A stretch of DNA of 25,888 nucleotides, taken from JAZDJP01 sp043803805 (GTDB lineage Bacteria; Planctomycetota; JAZDJP01). Below are positions 1-7,704 of the stretch, one piece after another. Where the stretch lies: contig JAZDJP010000004.1 in the NCBI GenBank assembly GCA_043803805.1, positions 1-25,888 on the forward strand, written 5' to 3'. The position numbers and the translations under genes are program-made. The notes under the pieces are model-generated. The model was given only the letters and a program-made list of their open reading frames with translations. It did no database searches and was not told the DNA's origin. Every line of letters begins with the position of its first letter. Position 1 is the first letter of the stretch.

Positions 1-87
1 ATCCTCGACCGGGTGGGCGACCACCTCGACGACGTGAAATACAACACCTCCTGGAACGACCGTCACTACGGTGAATACGGCGAGTGA
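1..87 (+). CDS. C-terminal end of an unknown protein (partial)
   Basis: An open frame runs from the first base to a TGA at 85-87 and gives 28 residues ending in HYGEYGE. The tail is acidic and rich in Tyr and Asp. The start lies outside the window and I recognise no family. It ends 45 bases before the Cdc6 start, and a TATA box lies in that gap, so the next gene is probably transcribed separately. The fragment is short, so the coding call rests mainly on the open frame and ordinary codon use. Confidence 0.5.
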   Translation: MLDRVGDHLDDVKYNTSWNDRHYGEYGE

Positions 88-92
88 GTTAA

Positions 93-100
93 ATTTATAA
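93..100 (+). promoter_or_regulatory. Archaeal TATA box for cdc6
   Basis: The sequence AAATTTATAAGG at 91-102 contains an AT-rich box (93-100) in an otherwise GC-rich surround. Its centre is about 36 bases before the ATG at 133. Archaeal transcription usually starts about 25 bases past the TATA centre, near 122, which would leave a 5' leader of about ten bases. I see no strong Shine-Dalgarno site before the start, which fits a very short leader. Confidence 0.6.
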
Positions 101-132
101 GGGGCGGCGCTCTCCGTTTATACGTCATCACC

Positions 133-1239
133 ATGACGATCGCGGAATATCTCAAGGAACGAGCGGAGGCACTGACGGAAAACGCCGGACGAATCAAAGA
201 TCCGCGCGTCTTTAATTTCAATTTCATGCCGGATCAGCCCATGATGCGGGAAGAGGCGAAACCCATCATTGACGCGTGCCTGCGGTATCTCTCGACGGAC
301 ATTCCCGCGAATCTCTACATCTATGGCTCCCGCGGTACAGGGAAAACGCTCATGGTGCGCTACATCGGGCGGCTTCTCGAAAAGCACCACAACGCCAAGG
401 TGGTCTACGCCAACTGCCGGAAGACCAATACCAGTTTCAAGATCCTGGCCGATCTCTTGGGCGTGCGCCCGAGGGGCTACAGTCTGGACGAGCTCTGGAA
501 GAAATTCACGGCATCCCATACCGAACGGATCATCATGATTCTGGACGAGTGCGACCTTCTGTCAGACAAGGATGTCAACCGCGACCTTCTGTATCTCGTT
601 TCCCGGAGCCCGAGGAATTACATGGCGATTCTCCTCAGCAACCAGCCGCAATTTTTCTCGACGCTCGACGAAAGCGTCCGATCCACGCTTCAGCCGGAAC
701 TTGTCCACTTCCGGAATTACAACGCCGTCGAAATCGCTGAAATCCTGAAAGACCGGGCGATTCTCGGCTTGGGAAGCGTCCCGGAGGACGTTATTTCCGA
801 GATCGCCGCGCTGACCGTGCGGGTGACCAATTCCGACGCCCGGGTTGCCATCAAGACGCTCTATGACGTGGCGCTGAACGAGTCCCATGATGTGAATGCC
901 GTTTTCGAACGCGCCAGCCGGGACCTTGTGACCGACATCGTCACCAATCTGGACGACCGGAATCTTTTAATTCTAAAATCCGCCGCGAGCGTGCCGGAAC
1001 CGTTCGTCAAGGCCATCTACGAACGCTACCGCAAGATTTCCATCGAGGAATCCGAGGAGCCGTTTTCCTACTCCTATTTTCTCTCCAACCTGTCATACCT
1101 CCAAAGTCTCGGGCTGATCGCGCTCGTCTCAACCAAGGTCGGAAGGACCTACACCAACCGGATTCAACGGCTGTTCGATCCGAGCGTGATTGAGGCGGCC
1201 TGGAAAATCAGGTTTCCGGATCAGTGGAAAACGGGGTAA
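133..1239 (+). CDS. cdc6: Orc1/Cdc6-family replication initiator ATPase
   Basis: A 368-residue AAA+ protein of the archaeal Orc1/Cdc6 type, which binds origin repeats and helps load the MCM helicase. Visible motifs are Walker A GSRGTGKT (residues 65-72), Walker B IMILDE (134-139), a sensor-1 stretch ILLSNQ, and the family-typical DARVAIKTLYD segment of the lid. The last ~100 residues should form the winged-helix DNA-binding domain. The length is normal for the family. The ATG at 133 follows an archaeal TATA box. This gene is the best evidence that the DNA is archaeal or resides in an archaeon, because bacteria lack this initiator. Such genes are also common on archaeal plasmids and viruses. 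Origins often lie next to cdc6, but the short upstream gap here leaves little room for one inside the window. Confidence 0.93.
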   Translation: MTIAEYLKERAEALTENAGRIKDPRVFNFNFMPDQPMMREEAKPIIDACLRYLSTDIPANLYIYGSRGTGKTLMVRYIGRLLEKHHNAKVVYANCRKTNTSFKILADLLGVRPRGYSLDELWKKFTASHTERIIMILDECDLLSDKDVNRDLLYLVSRSPRNYMAILLSNQPQFFSTLDESVRSTLQPELVHFRNYNAVEIAEILKDRAILGLGSVPEDVISEIAALTVRVTNSDARVAIKTLYDVALNESHDVNAVFERASRDLVTDIVTNLDDRNLLILKSAASVPEPFVKAIYERYRKISIEESEEPFSYSYFLSNLSYLQSLGLIALVSTKVGRTYTNRIQRLFDPSVIEAAWKIRFPDQWKTG

Positions 1240-1242
1240 AGC

Positions 1243-1258
1243 GCGGGTATGCCCCCGC
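1243..1258 (+). terminator. Small GC hairpin between convergent genes
   Basis: GCGGG (1243-1247) can pair with CCCGC (1254-1258) around a six-base loop, just after the cdc6 stop. The following gene runs towards it from the other strand. There is no T-rich run after it, which archaeal termination normally needs, so its role is uncertain. The rest of 1259-1340 shows nothing I can name. Confidence 0.25.
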
Positions 1259-1340
1259 CCGGCTTTCTCCAAGACGCCTCGCAATCGTCCTCAAGCGGGT
1301 GCTGGAGGCAGCGTGTAGGGAAAGGTTTGGATGAGCCTAC

Positions 1341-2480
1341 TCAGCGCTTTGGATATTTTTTCCATATAGCGCAGTCCAACTCCAGAAGGTTACGATATCT
1401 CTTATCCCGAGCAGTATATGCGCGATATTTTCGTGCAATGTCAAGATAGGTTGCCCCCTCACTTGCGCCACGAGGTTTTGAATAATGGCTCGCTGCCAAC
1501 CATCGCCATGCAGGACCTGCCAGCAACGGGTATTCCGTTGGATAATATCGTGACAACACCTCGCTCAACCAAGCCTTGCGAACAACATTTTTATTTTTTT
1601 TCAGAAAATCCACTTCGTCTCGAACCACATCATCACGATTTTCGTCCCCAGCGGCGAAAATTCGCGTCAGAGATTGACAAGCTTCACGCCAATTCGCTGA
1701 TTTTCCAAGAATCTGCATTCCGTTCCCTTGGATACGACATTTCGTCCCCCAGAACGCATCCCACATTTGTTCGTAAAATTGCTGGCTGCCTGCCCTACCA
1801 GAATTTCTAGCACATCGCAATATCAAAACCTTGAGAGGTTTTTCAACATGGCTCCTAAAATAACGGATCTGTTCACGGCGTTCCGCAATATCTCCGGCGG
1901 AAAGACGTGGCAGTAATTTGAGATTCGCAATTCTGCCTTTCGTCTCGAAAAGATCTTGCCGCCGCTTCTTTCCGACGAACGGACGTTCCCGATACAGACT
2001 GATCCATTTTTCGTTAACTGCTCTTCGATAGCAAGCAGATGTTTCTTGAATCCACCGTTTTATTTTAATCGCTTCCGCAGCGCCCAAACATCGCCATTCG
2101 TTGGCCTCAATATTCCCCGACATTCCACTTGTCGTCAAATTGGATGATCCAACAAGCGTGAACCAAGAACTGCCTTCGCGCCAGAGAAGCATCTTGGGAT
2201 GAAATGTCATGCTGGAGCGAACCTCAAACAAACTCGTCTTATGCTTTGAAGGAAGCCAATGGAGCAAATCCCGAATCGCTTGTTTTCTGGATAGGGAAAA
2301 GTCGGTTCCGAAATAAATCTCAATTCTTTTACAACGCGGATTTAGGATGCCCTTTTTGAATCCCCAATCCGTGAGGAAAGCCGTCAAAATGAACAACTCG
2401 TCCGCTCGGTGAAATGCGCGCTCGTAAACCTGCCGCAGTTTTTTACCGTCATTAGGCAACAGCAATGTCTCCATTGACAT
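1341..2480 (-). CDS. Phospholipase D-like (HKD) domain protein, probable nuclease
   Basis: I take the start as the ATG at 2480, preceded by AAGGAC. An in-frame TTG at 2519 would add 13 residues. The 379-residue product has one PLD-superfamily active-site motif: H94-P-K96 followed by G111-S-S-N114 in the order H-x-K ... G-S-x-N. Proteins with a single HKD motif usually dimerise to build the active site and are often nucleases, including restriction enzymes of the BfiI/NgoFVII kind and DISARM DrmC. The N-terminal ~150 residues are the PLD domain. The remaining ~230 are Arg- and Trp-rich and unrecognised. The gene is visibly more AT-rich than cdc6 and the gene upstream, which suggests recent transfer. 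It faces cdc6 and no methylase sits beside it, so the target is unknown. Confidence 0.75.
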   Translation of the reverse strand: MSMETLLLPNDGKKLRQVYERAFHRADELFILTAFLTDWGFKKGILNPRCKRIEIYFGTDFSLSRKQAIRDLLHWLPSKHKTSLFEVRSSMTFHPKMLLWREGSSWFTLVGSSNLTTSGMSGNIEANEWRCLGAAEAIKIKRWIQETSACYRRAVNEKWISLYRERPFVGKKRRQDLFETKGRIANLKLLPRLSAGDIAERREQIRYFRSHVEKPLKVLILRCARNSGRAGSQQFYEQMWDAFWGTKCRIQGNGMQILGKSANWREACQSLTRIFAAGDENRDDVVRDEVDFLKKNKNVVRKAWLSEVLSRYYPTEYPLLAGPAWRWLAASHYSKPRGASEGATYLDIARKYRAYTARDKRYRNLLELDCAIWKKYPKR

Positions 2481-2537
2481 GTCCTTATTGATTGAAAATG
2501 TATCCCTAAATGCAAACAAGGATTATAGGCATAATCA

Positions 2538-3803
2538 CTATTGATTCAAGAGCGGCATGCCGAGGAAGACCTTGAAGGTTTCGTAGAGTTCGATGCACTG
2601 CTTCCGGGCTTCGATGAGTGCCTGGGAGCGGAGGATTTGTTCGTATGGCGTGTCCGGGGTAAGCGGGATCTCCCCGGGTACGGATAGGGCTTTCCTTCGG
2701 AGGAACGAAAAGAGGGCGACAAAGGGGTTCACCTCTTTTTCGGCTTCTGTTTTGCTGATGAGTGAGGATTCAGCGAGCAGTTCGTCAATCTCCTTCTGAA
2801 GCCGGTCAATCTTTTCGGATGACGCGCCCTCGACGGCCCGAAAGACCTCGCCGAAATCGGCCTTGTCGAGTTCTTTTTTGAGGGTCTCGATCTCCGCGTC
2901 GTGAAGAGCGTAGGAGGTGAATTCGAGCTCCATACGCCCCCGATAGACGAATCGGGTGCCGAGGCGCTCCGGAAGGGTGCGGAGCCTCATCTCGACCACC
3001 ACAATCGGATGATATGGTTTCTCCGTCATTCGCGCGAAGAATTTGGGGAGGATGCCTTTTTTGACGTCGTCCACCGGAGAATATTCCCCGATCCCAAGGA
3101 GAACCAGTTCCAGAAGCGCTGTGCCAAAGCCGGTGACAAGGGCGGGATTTTCGGATGAGGCGGATTCCAACGCCCGGGCGCTTGTAAGGAACGGCTTCAG
3201 CCAACGGACATAAAGCCGAGAGAGATCCATCTGGCTCTTGAGATACGCCCTTTCCGCGTCATACCGGCGTTCAAGATCGCCTGGAACCCGTTTTTCGCCG
3301 TCGGTTTCGGGGAGAACCGTCGAGATCTCGGCCTTGAGGGACTTCAGGCGTTGAATTGACATCTCGATGGTTCTGAATGCCTGATTGATTTCCCGGAGCA
3401 TTCTCATGACGCCCGCTTGCATACTTCCGGCTTTTGAGGAAGCGTCCGTGTGGTATCCGGACCCAGGCGAAGCGGCGAATGTGTCCGATATCTTCTCGAC
3501 CCTCGGGAAAACGGCCTGCATCCTGTCGAGAAGCCAGAAGTACATCTGTTCCAGGGATTCCTGCGGGGCGTCGTAGCCAAGGATGTGCTTTTCGATCGGG
3601 TGTTTCAGCCCCTCCAGGGCGAACGGGCTTGCCGTCTCAATCCGCTCGATGTCGAAGGGTGATAGTTCCATGGGCTTGGCGACCCGGGCCGCCTCGAGAT
3701 ATCCGTTGGACTTCACCCGAAGCGTCACTTCTTTACGGACAGTCGGATCGCAAAAGATTTCGGGACGGAGGGAGGCGAGAAGTGCGTGAATATCCGTAAC
3801 CAT
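2538..3803 (-). CDS. Unrecognised helical protein, archaeal-type
   Basis: The start is placed at the ATG at 3803, 26 bases from the centre of a TATA element, giving 421 residues. A longer frame opening at 3836 would overlap that TATA box. The protein has no signal peptide, membrane span or nucleotide-binding motif that I can see. It looks mostly alpha-helical, with likely coiled-coil stretches near residues 130-165 and 330-350 and a hydrophobic NPFVALFSFL segment towards the end. The segment around YFWLLDRMQ ... FAASPGSGYH resembles, from memory, uncharacterised proteins of about this length in DPANN and other archaea; this was not checked. It is transcribed divergently from the PP-loop gene and ends close to the start of the PLD gene on the same strand, so the two could be co-transcribed. 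Confidence 0.75.
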   Translation of the reverse strand: MVTDIHALLASLRPEIFCDPTVRKEVTLRVKSNGYLEAARVAKPMELSPFDIERIETASPFALEGLKHPIEKHILGYDAPQESLEQMYFWLLDRMQAVFPRVEKISDTFAASPGSGYHTDASSKAGSMQAGVMRMLREINQAFRTIEMSIQRLKSLKAEISTVLPETDGEKRVPGDLERRYDAERAYLKSQMDLSRLYVRWLKPFLTSARALESASSENPALVTGFGTALLELVLLGIGEYSPVDDVKKGILPKFFARMTEKPYHPIVVVEMRLRTLPERLGTRFVYRGRMELEFTSYALHDAEIETLKKELDKADFGEVFRAVEGASSEKIDRLQKEIDELLAESSLISKTEAEKEVNPFVALFSFLRRKALSVPGEIPLTPDTPYEQILRSQALIEARKQCIELYETFKVFLGMPLLNQ

Positions 3804-3824
3804 CCGTGTATAAATGGACATGCG

Positions 3825-3834
3825 ATATTTAAAC
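3825..3834. promoter_or_regulatory. Symmetric TATA element shared by two divergent genes
   Basis: ATATTTAAAC at 3825-3834 is nearly self-complementary around TTTAAA, so it reads as a TATA box on either strand. Its centre (about 3829) is 26 bases from the rightward ATG at 3855 and 26 bases from the leftward ATG at 3803. That is the TATA-to-start-site distance in archaea, so both messages would be leaderless. The distances are read from the sequence; shared use is inference. Confidence 0.6.
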
Positions 3835-3854
3835 ATTCCTGTTCGACAGAAGGC

Positions 3855-4526
3855 ATGACGAAGAAAAAGACTCTATTGAGCTGGAGTAGCGGCAAGGACA
3901 GCGCGTGGGCGCTTCACCGGCTCCAACAGGACCCGAAGATTGAGATTCTCGGCCTGTTCACCGTAATGAATCAGAAATACAGTCGTGTGTCGATGCACGC
4001 CACCCGGTTGGAGATGCTTCAGCGCCAAGCCGAGGCAGTCGGTCTTCCGATCGAAACGATCAGTTTGCCCGACCCATGCACAAACGAGCAATGCGACGCC
4101 ATCATGCGACACTTCGTCACCGAGTCTGCCATCAAGAGGGTTGAGTGCATGGCATTCGGAGACTTGTTCCTTGAGGACGTCCGAAAGTATCGGGAGAATC
4201 AATTGAAGGGAACTGGAATTAATCCTCTTTTCCCGTTGTGGGGAATCCCCACGGGTGAGCTGGCGGAGCGGATGTTGTCGGCAGGACTCGAAGCCTATGT
4301 CAGCAGTGTTGATCTCAAGAAACTGCCTTCGCGTTTTGCTGGGCAGAAATGGTCAAGAAACTTGATTGCAGAGTTTCCCAAGGATTGTGACCCGTGCGGA
4401 GAGAACGGGGAAATCCACACGGTCGTCGTGGGAGGGCCGATGCTTCGAAAAAATGTCCCGGTCAGAGTTGGCGATATTGTGATTCGGAATGGATTTGCTT
4501 ACGCCGACATCATTCCAATGAACTGA
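3855..4526 (+). CDS. PP-loop ATP-pyrophosphatase, Dph6/COG2102 (diphthine-ammonia ligase-like) family
   Basis: The ATG at 3855 gives 223 residues. An in-frame ATG at 3786 lies upstream of the TATA box and reads antisense through the neighbour, so I reject it. The N-terminus has the PP-loop S-S-G-K-D-S (residues 11-16), which binds the ATP phosphates. The family motif GDLFLEDVRKYRE and the C-terminal DPCGENGEIHT (179-189) are both present. Archaeal and eukaryotic Dph6 makes the last amidation in diphthamide synthesis on elongation factor 2. The opening LLSWSSGKDSAWALHRL looks more like the bacterial branch, whose substrate is unknown because bacteria lack diphthamide. I therefore call the family, not the reaction. 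The gene stands alone and could be the first gene of the bacterial-derived segment. Confidence 0.85.
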   Translation: MTKKKTLLSWSSGKDSAWALHRLQQDPKIEILGLFTVMNQKYSRVSMHATRLEMLQRQAEAVGLPIETISLPDPCTNEQCDAIMRHFVTESAIKRVECMAFGDLFLEDVRKYRENQLKGTGINPLFPLWGIPTGELAERMLSAGLEAYVSSVDLKKLPSRFAGQKWSRNLIAEFPKDCDPCGENGEIHTVVVGGPMLRKNVPVRVGDIVIRNGFAYADIIPMN

Positions 4527-4532
4527 AAGGAG

Positions 4533-4712
4533 TTGTCGCCAGCACCGAAGGCTGTGGCGGTTCCCACCACTGCCCCCGCTCATGCCGACATCGCCCGGCT
4601 CGCCTACGACCTGTGGGAGAAGGACGGCGGCCCGCACGGGCAGGACCAGGCCTATTTATGTCTTTCGTTTGAAGCGCCCGCGAAAGCACTGCGACACGAA
4701 TCTGTTGCATAA
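4533..4712 (+). pseudogene. Truncated DUF2934 remnant
   Basis: From 4533 to the TAA at 4710-4712 one frame reads a stretch containing ADIARLAYDLWEKDGGPHGQ, which matches the DUF2934 core (I-A-x-x-A-Y-x-L-W-E-x-x-G-x-P-x-G). DUF2934 proteins are small, of unknown function, and to my knowledge mainly bacterial. There is no ATG in the frame; the only candidate start is a TTG at 4533, pressed against an AGGAG. The usual tryptophan/acidic ending of the domain is replaced by a divergent tail. It begins seven bases after the stop of the preceding gene. I read it as a 5'-truncated fragment left at a recombination junction, although a functional TTG-initiated peptide is possible. Confidence 0.55.
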
Positions 4713-4733
4713 TCCATGCTGTTTTCGTATATT
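4705..4733 (+). promoter_or_regulatory. Sigma70-like promoter of the defence island
   Basis: TTGCAT (4705-4710) and TATATT (4728-4733) are separated by exactly 17 bases. They match the bacterial consensus at 4/6 and 5/6 positions. The downstream regulator starts at 4795. The same TATATT could be read as an archaeal TATA box, with a start near 4756 and a leader of about 40 bases. Nothing else in 4713-4794 looks like a gene. Which reading applies depends on the host. Confidence 0.45.
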
Positions 4734-4794
4734 CTCATGCATTCTTATGACTTTGGCTTGGCCGGCATTGGGCATTTTGAAGGAGTGATTTCTG

Positions 4795-4995
4795 ATGAAA
4801 GAACCTGAATCTTGGGTGAACGTCGAGCAAGCGGCCGCCCACCTCGGAATACAGAAGCATTCCATTTACAGGTGGATTGAGGAAAAAAGTTTTCCTGCTC
4901 ACCGCGTCGGACGATTGTTTCGATTTAAGCTGTCGGAAGTTGATAAATGGGTGAGACAAGGTGGTGGATCCAAACCCGTCGGGCAATCTGAATGA
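4795..4995 (+). CDS. Excisionase-type helix-turn-helix DNA-binding protein
   Basis: This 66-residue protein is almost entirely one MerR/excisionase-type HTH (HTH_17 family). WVNVEQAAAHLGIQKHSIYRWI (helix-turn-helix, about residues 7-28) is followed by the wing FPAHRVGRLFRF and the helix EVDKWV. The start has a strong AGGAG nine bases upstream. Its stop is 15 bases before the DUF499 gene. Small HTH_17 proteins often head defence operons, where they are thought to act as regulators. A role as a local repressor or activator is likely but unproven. There is no integrase nearby, so a real excisionase function is less likely. Confidence 0.85.
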   Translation: MKEPESWVNVEQAAAHLGIQKHSIYRWIEEKSFPAHRVGRLFRFKLSEVDKWVRQGGGSKPVGQSE

Positions 4996-5010
4996 AATCG
5001 GAGGAATGCA

Positions 5011-7704
5011 ATGCTCGGATTAAAACTGCGAAGTGAATTTCAAGGGCGCCGCCTTAAAGGAACGGCCATTGAACTCACGAACAACAACAGCACCGGTGCG
5101 ACACAAGTTCCGGCCGCTGATTTTCTCGGGATCACCTATCCGACGGCCGATGTTCTCAAAATGATCGAGGCGGCGGGGCCCGATCAGGGCAGACCGGTTA
5201 CTTTGAAAGGCGATCGCGGACAGGGCAAGTCGCATTTGTTGGCGGTGTTGTATCATGCCCTCAATGATAACGCGACAACCCAGAAGTGGCTGAAAAACTG
5301 GGCGGGCCTGTTGTCCAATAAGAAAATCGGCGATCTCCCGCTTCGTAGCGGCATGTGTGTCATCAGCGAAAGTTTACACCGCCAGCGTTATCGGTTCTTG
5401 TGGGATCTCCTTTTCGATCAGCATCCGCATGGAAATTATTGCAAAGGCAAATGGGAAAGCTCCGGTGACAAAAAAACGGATGTGCCGAGCGACCAGGTTC
5501 TTATGGAAATGTTCAAGCACACGCCGACCGCGCTCATCTTGGATGAATTCCAGACGTGGTACGACGGACTCACCAATACAAAACAGTATCCGTGGCGTAG
5601 CTGGGCATTCAATTTCATACAGATTCTGTCCGAGATTGCGAAGGAACATCCGGACCGGCTCGTTCTCGTGGTTTCCGTCAGGAACGGCAATACGGACGCT
5701 TTTCAGCAGATCCAACGGGTGAATCCGGTCATCATCGACTTCAAAGGGCCGAACGCGAAACAAGACCGCCTTCGACTCCTCCTGCACCGCCTCTTTGAGA
5801 ATCGGTTGCAAGTTTCGGAGGGCAAGATCGCGAGTCTTATCGAAACGCACATGAGTGAATACCTGCGGCTCAAGGGCGTGGCTCCCGCCGAACATGCACG
5901 AACTCGCGAGGAATTCGTTCGCGCATGGCCATACGCTCCCCACCTCATGCAACTTCTCGAAGATCAGGTTCTCATGGCAACCCACGCACAGGAGACGCGG
6001 GACCTGATCCGCATTCTCGCCGATCTCTACAAGCGGCGCGGGGAAGATTCTCCCATCATCACGGCAGGGGATTTCAGGCTGGGGGACGACGATGGAGGCA
6101 TCGCCGCACTTCTGGATTCTGTCGCCAATCAGCATCATGCGAAGCTTCGGGAGAAAGCGATCCGTAATCTGGAGGCCGTAAAGGATGCCGTGGCAAATTC
6201 AGGACAAAAAGTGCCGCATCTTGAGTGTGTCATCGGAGCGCTATGGCTTCGTTCTCTTGCCGAAAGCAACCTGGCCGGTGCGGATCAAGCAACGCTTCAG
6301 GTGGACATCACGAAAGACGTCCCCATCGACGAAAACGCGTTCCAGGTCGAATTGGCCGCAATCACGGAGAATAGTTTCAACATTCACGAGGACGGCAACC
6401 GGCTGATTTTCCGCGAGGAAGAGAACCCTCAGGCCAAACTTATTGCCAGCGCCCGCAACGACAAGCTGTTTCAGGATGGCGAAGATGTTGACCGGATGGC
6501 CAAGGAAATTCGGTATGTGATTGCGGGACCCGAAGATGTGGCGTCACGATTCCGAGTCGTTGTTCTCCCGCAGTACTGGAGCTCCGATCCCTGGAGCAAA
6601 ATTGATGAGGCGGATCATCCTCCGCAATGGGATGATCGCATTCCGATTCTCGTTCTTCCAGAAACGCCCGACAAGGTGGAATCCCGGCTGGGCCAATGGC
6701 TTCGTGACAATCTTCAATCCAACCGAAATACCGTTCGGTTCCTGTTGCCGAAGGACGGAAGCGCCAACATTTTTTCCGATCGCGATCTCGTTGTGCTGGC
6801 GCGGGCCGTGCACTTGGCTGAGAGATGGAAGAGTCAGAATCCGGAATACGCCCGACTCCAGATGAAATATCAAAAAGAGCTCCGAGAAATACTGAAGTCT
6901 CGATTCGATCGATTCGCGCTGATTTCGAGTTGGAACTTTCAGGAGCCGAAAAATTGCCGCTTCTACATTGAAACTCACAAAACGGAGGGATCGAAGATAC
7001 CCGATGCGATAGATCAGCGGATCCGTGAGAATCTGTTTGTCCCGGAGGATTTTGAAGGGGTGATCCTTGCCGCCGCTCCCAACAATGAGCCGATTGGAAA
7101 ACTGCTCAAGGAACTGCGGGAACCTCGCACAGGCGGAAAGGACTGCATTCCCTGGTTGGGCGAGACCCATCTCAAGGAGCGCATCATCCTTTTGTGCGCC
7201 AAAGGCAAAATCGCCATCAACGTGCGCGGCATGGAATGTCTGCAACGGGAAAATGCGGAATCGGAGGATGGTGCTTGGCGTCGCATGCGCGTCAAGCTCG
7301 GAACCGGCAAGCATCTTGATGAAACGTATGTGCTTTTGCCGCAAGCCGTCCCCGCAACAGAAGGCGTAACGCCCCCAGACGTGCCTGGGATTCCGCAACC
7401 CACGTCGAGCGAAAAACCCAGCGGAATCGCAACACCAACACCCGGGGGCGATTCAGGAGGCGGCAAACCGGGCGGATCGGGCATATTCGGCGGGGCATCA
7501 TCGCTTATCCCGTATTCGACCCCGGCTACGTCCGCGCTGAATTTATTGGGCAAGATCGAGTCATGGGGAATCAGGCCGGCCACACAGCTTCATGGCCTCA
7601 ATCTCAAGATCGAGAAACTGACGGGAGCACAGATTCAGGATCTCGTTAAAAAACTTCCGGACGGCATGACTTACGAGTTGGATGTTAAAAAGGAGAATTC
7701 CTGA
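5011..7704 (+). CDS. DUF499-family ATPase, BrxC/PglY-like
   Basis: This 897-residue P-loop ATPase has Walker A GDRGQGKS (67-74) and Walker B ALILDEFQ (174-181). The N-terminal KLRSEFQGRRLKGTAIELT and the LGITYPTADVLKMIEA block are characteristic, as I recall, of DUF499 proteins found in anti-phage gene sets. DUF499 proteins correspond in position to BrxC/PglY of BREX systems, the large ATPase needed for phage restriction and, in studied cases, self-methylation. After the ATPase core come long helical regions, then a Gly/Pro/Ser-rich linker near residues 785-835 and a small C-terminal domain. A GGAGG site lies just upstream of the ATG. The TGA overlaps the next start (TGATG), so it is translationally coupled to PglZ. 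It is shorter than typical ~1,200-residue BrxC proteins. Confidence 0.8.
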   Translation: MLGLKLRSEFQGRRLKGTAIELTNNNSTGATQVPAADFLGITYPTADVLKMIEAAGPDQGRPVTLKGDRGQGKSHLLAVLYHALNDNATTQKWLKNWAGLLSNKKIGDLPLRSGMCVISESLHRQRYRFLWDLLFDQHPHGNYCKGKWESSGDKKTDVPSDQVLMEMFKHTPTALILDEFQTWYDGLTNTKQYPWRSWAFNFIQILSEIAKEHPDRLVLVVSVRNGNTDAFQQIQRVNPVIIDFKGPNAKQDRLRLLLHRLFENRLQVSEGKIASLIETHMSEYLRLKGVAPAEHARTREEFVRAWPYAPHLMQLLEDQVLMATHAQETRDLIRILADLYKRRGEDSPIITAGDFRLGDDDGGIAALLDSVANQHHAKLREKAIRNLEAVKDAVANSGQKVPHLECVIGALWLRSLAESNLAGADQATLQVDITKDVPIDENAFQVELAAITENSFNIHEDGNRLIFREEENPQAKLIASARNDKLFQDGEDVDRMAKEIRYVIAGPEDVASRFRVVVLPQYWSSDPWSKIDEADHPPQWDDRIPILVLPETPDKVESRLGQWLRDNLQSNRNTVRFLLPKDGSANIFSDRDLVVLARAVHLAERWKSQNPEYARLQMKYQKELREILKSRFDRFALISSWNFQEPKNCRFYIETHKTEGSKIPDAIDQRIRENLFVPEDFEGVILAAAPNNEPIGKLLKELREPRTGGKDCIPWLGETHLKERIILLCAKGKIAINVRGMECLQRENAESEDGAWRRMRVKLGTGKHLDETYVLLPQAVPATEGVTPPDVPGIPQPTSSEKPSGIATPTPGGDSGGGKPGGSGIFGGASSLIPYSTPATSALNLLGKIESWGIRPATQLHGLNLKIEKLTGAQIQDLVKKLPDGMTYELDVKKENS

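Noticed and set aside
1341..2480. PLD gene as DISARM component DrmC
   Set aside because: No DrmA or DrmB (DUF1998) gene is present, and the helicase and methylase are far away in another operon, so a DISARM label is not supported.
3786..3854. Longer N-terminus for the PP-loop protein
   Set aside because: The extension lies across the divergent promoter and antisense to the neighbouring gene; the family begins near the PP-loop, fitting the ATG at 3855.
4795..4995. Excisionase of an integrated phage
   Set aside because: No integrase or attachment-site repeats are visible nearby, and such HTH proteins commonly head defence operons.
5374..6138. Reverse-strand frame of 254 codons within the DUF499 gene
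   Set aside because: It is a shadow of the sense gene, which carries Walker A and B motifs in the expected order.
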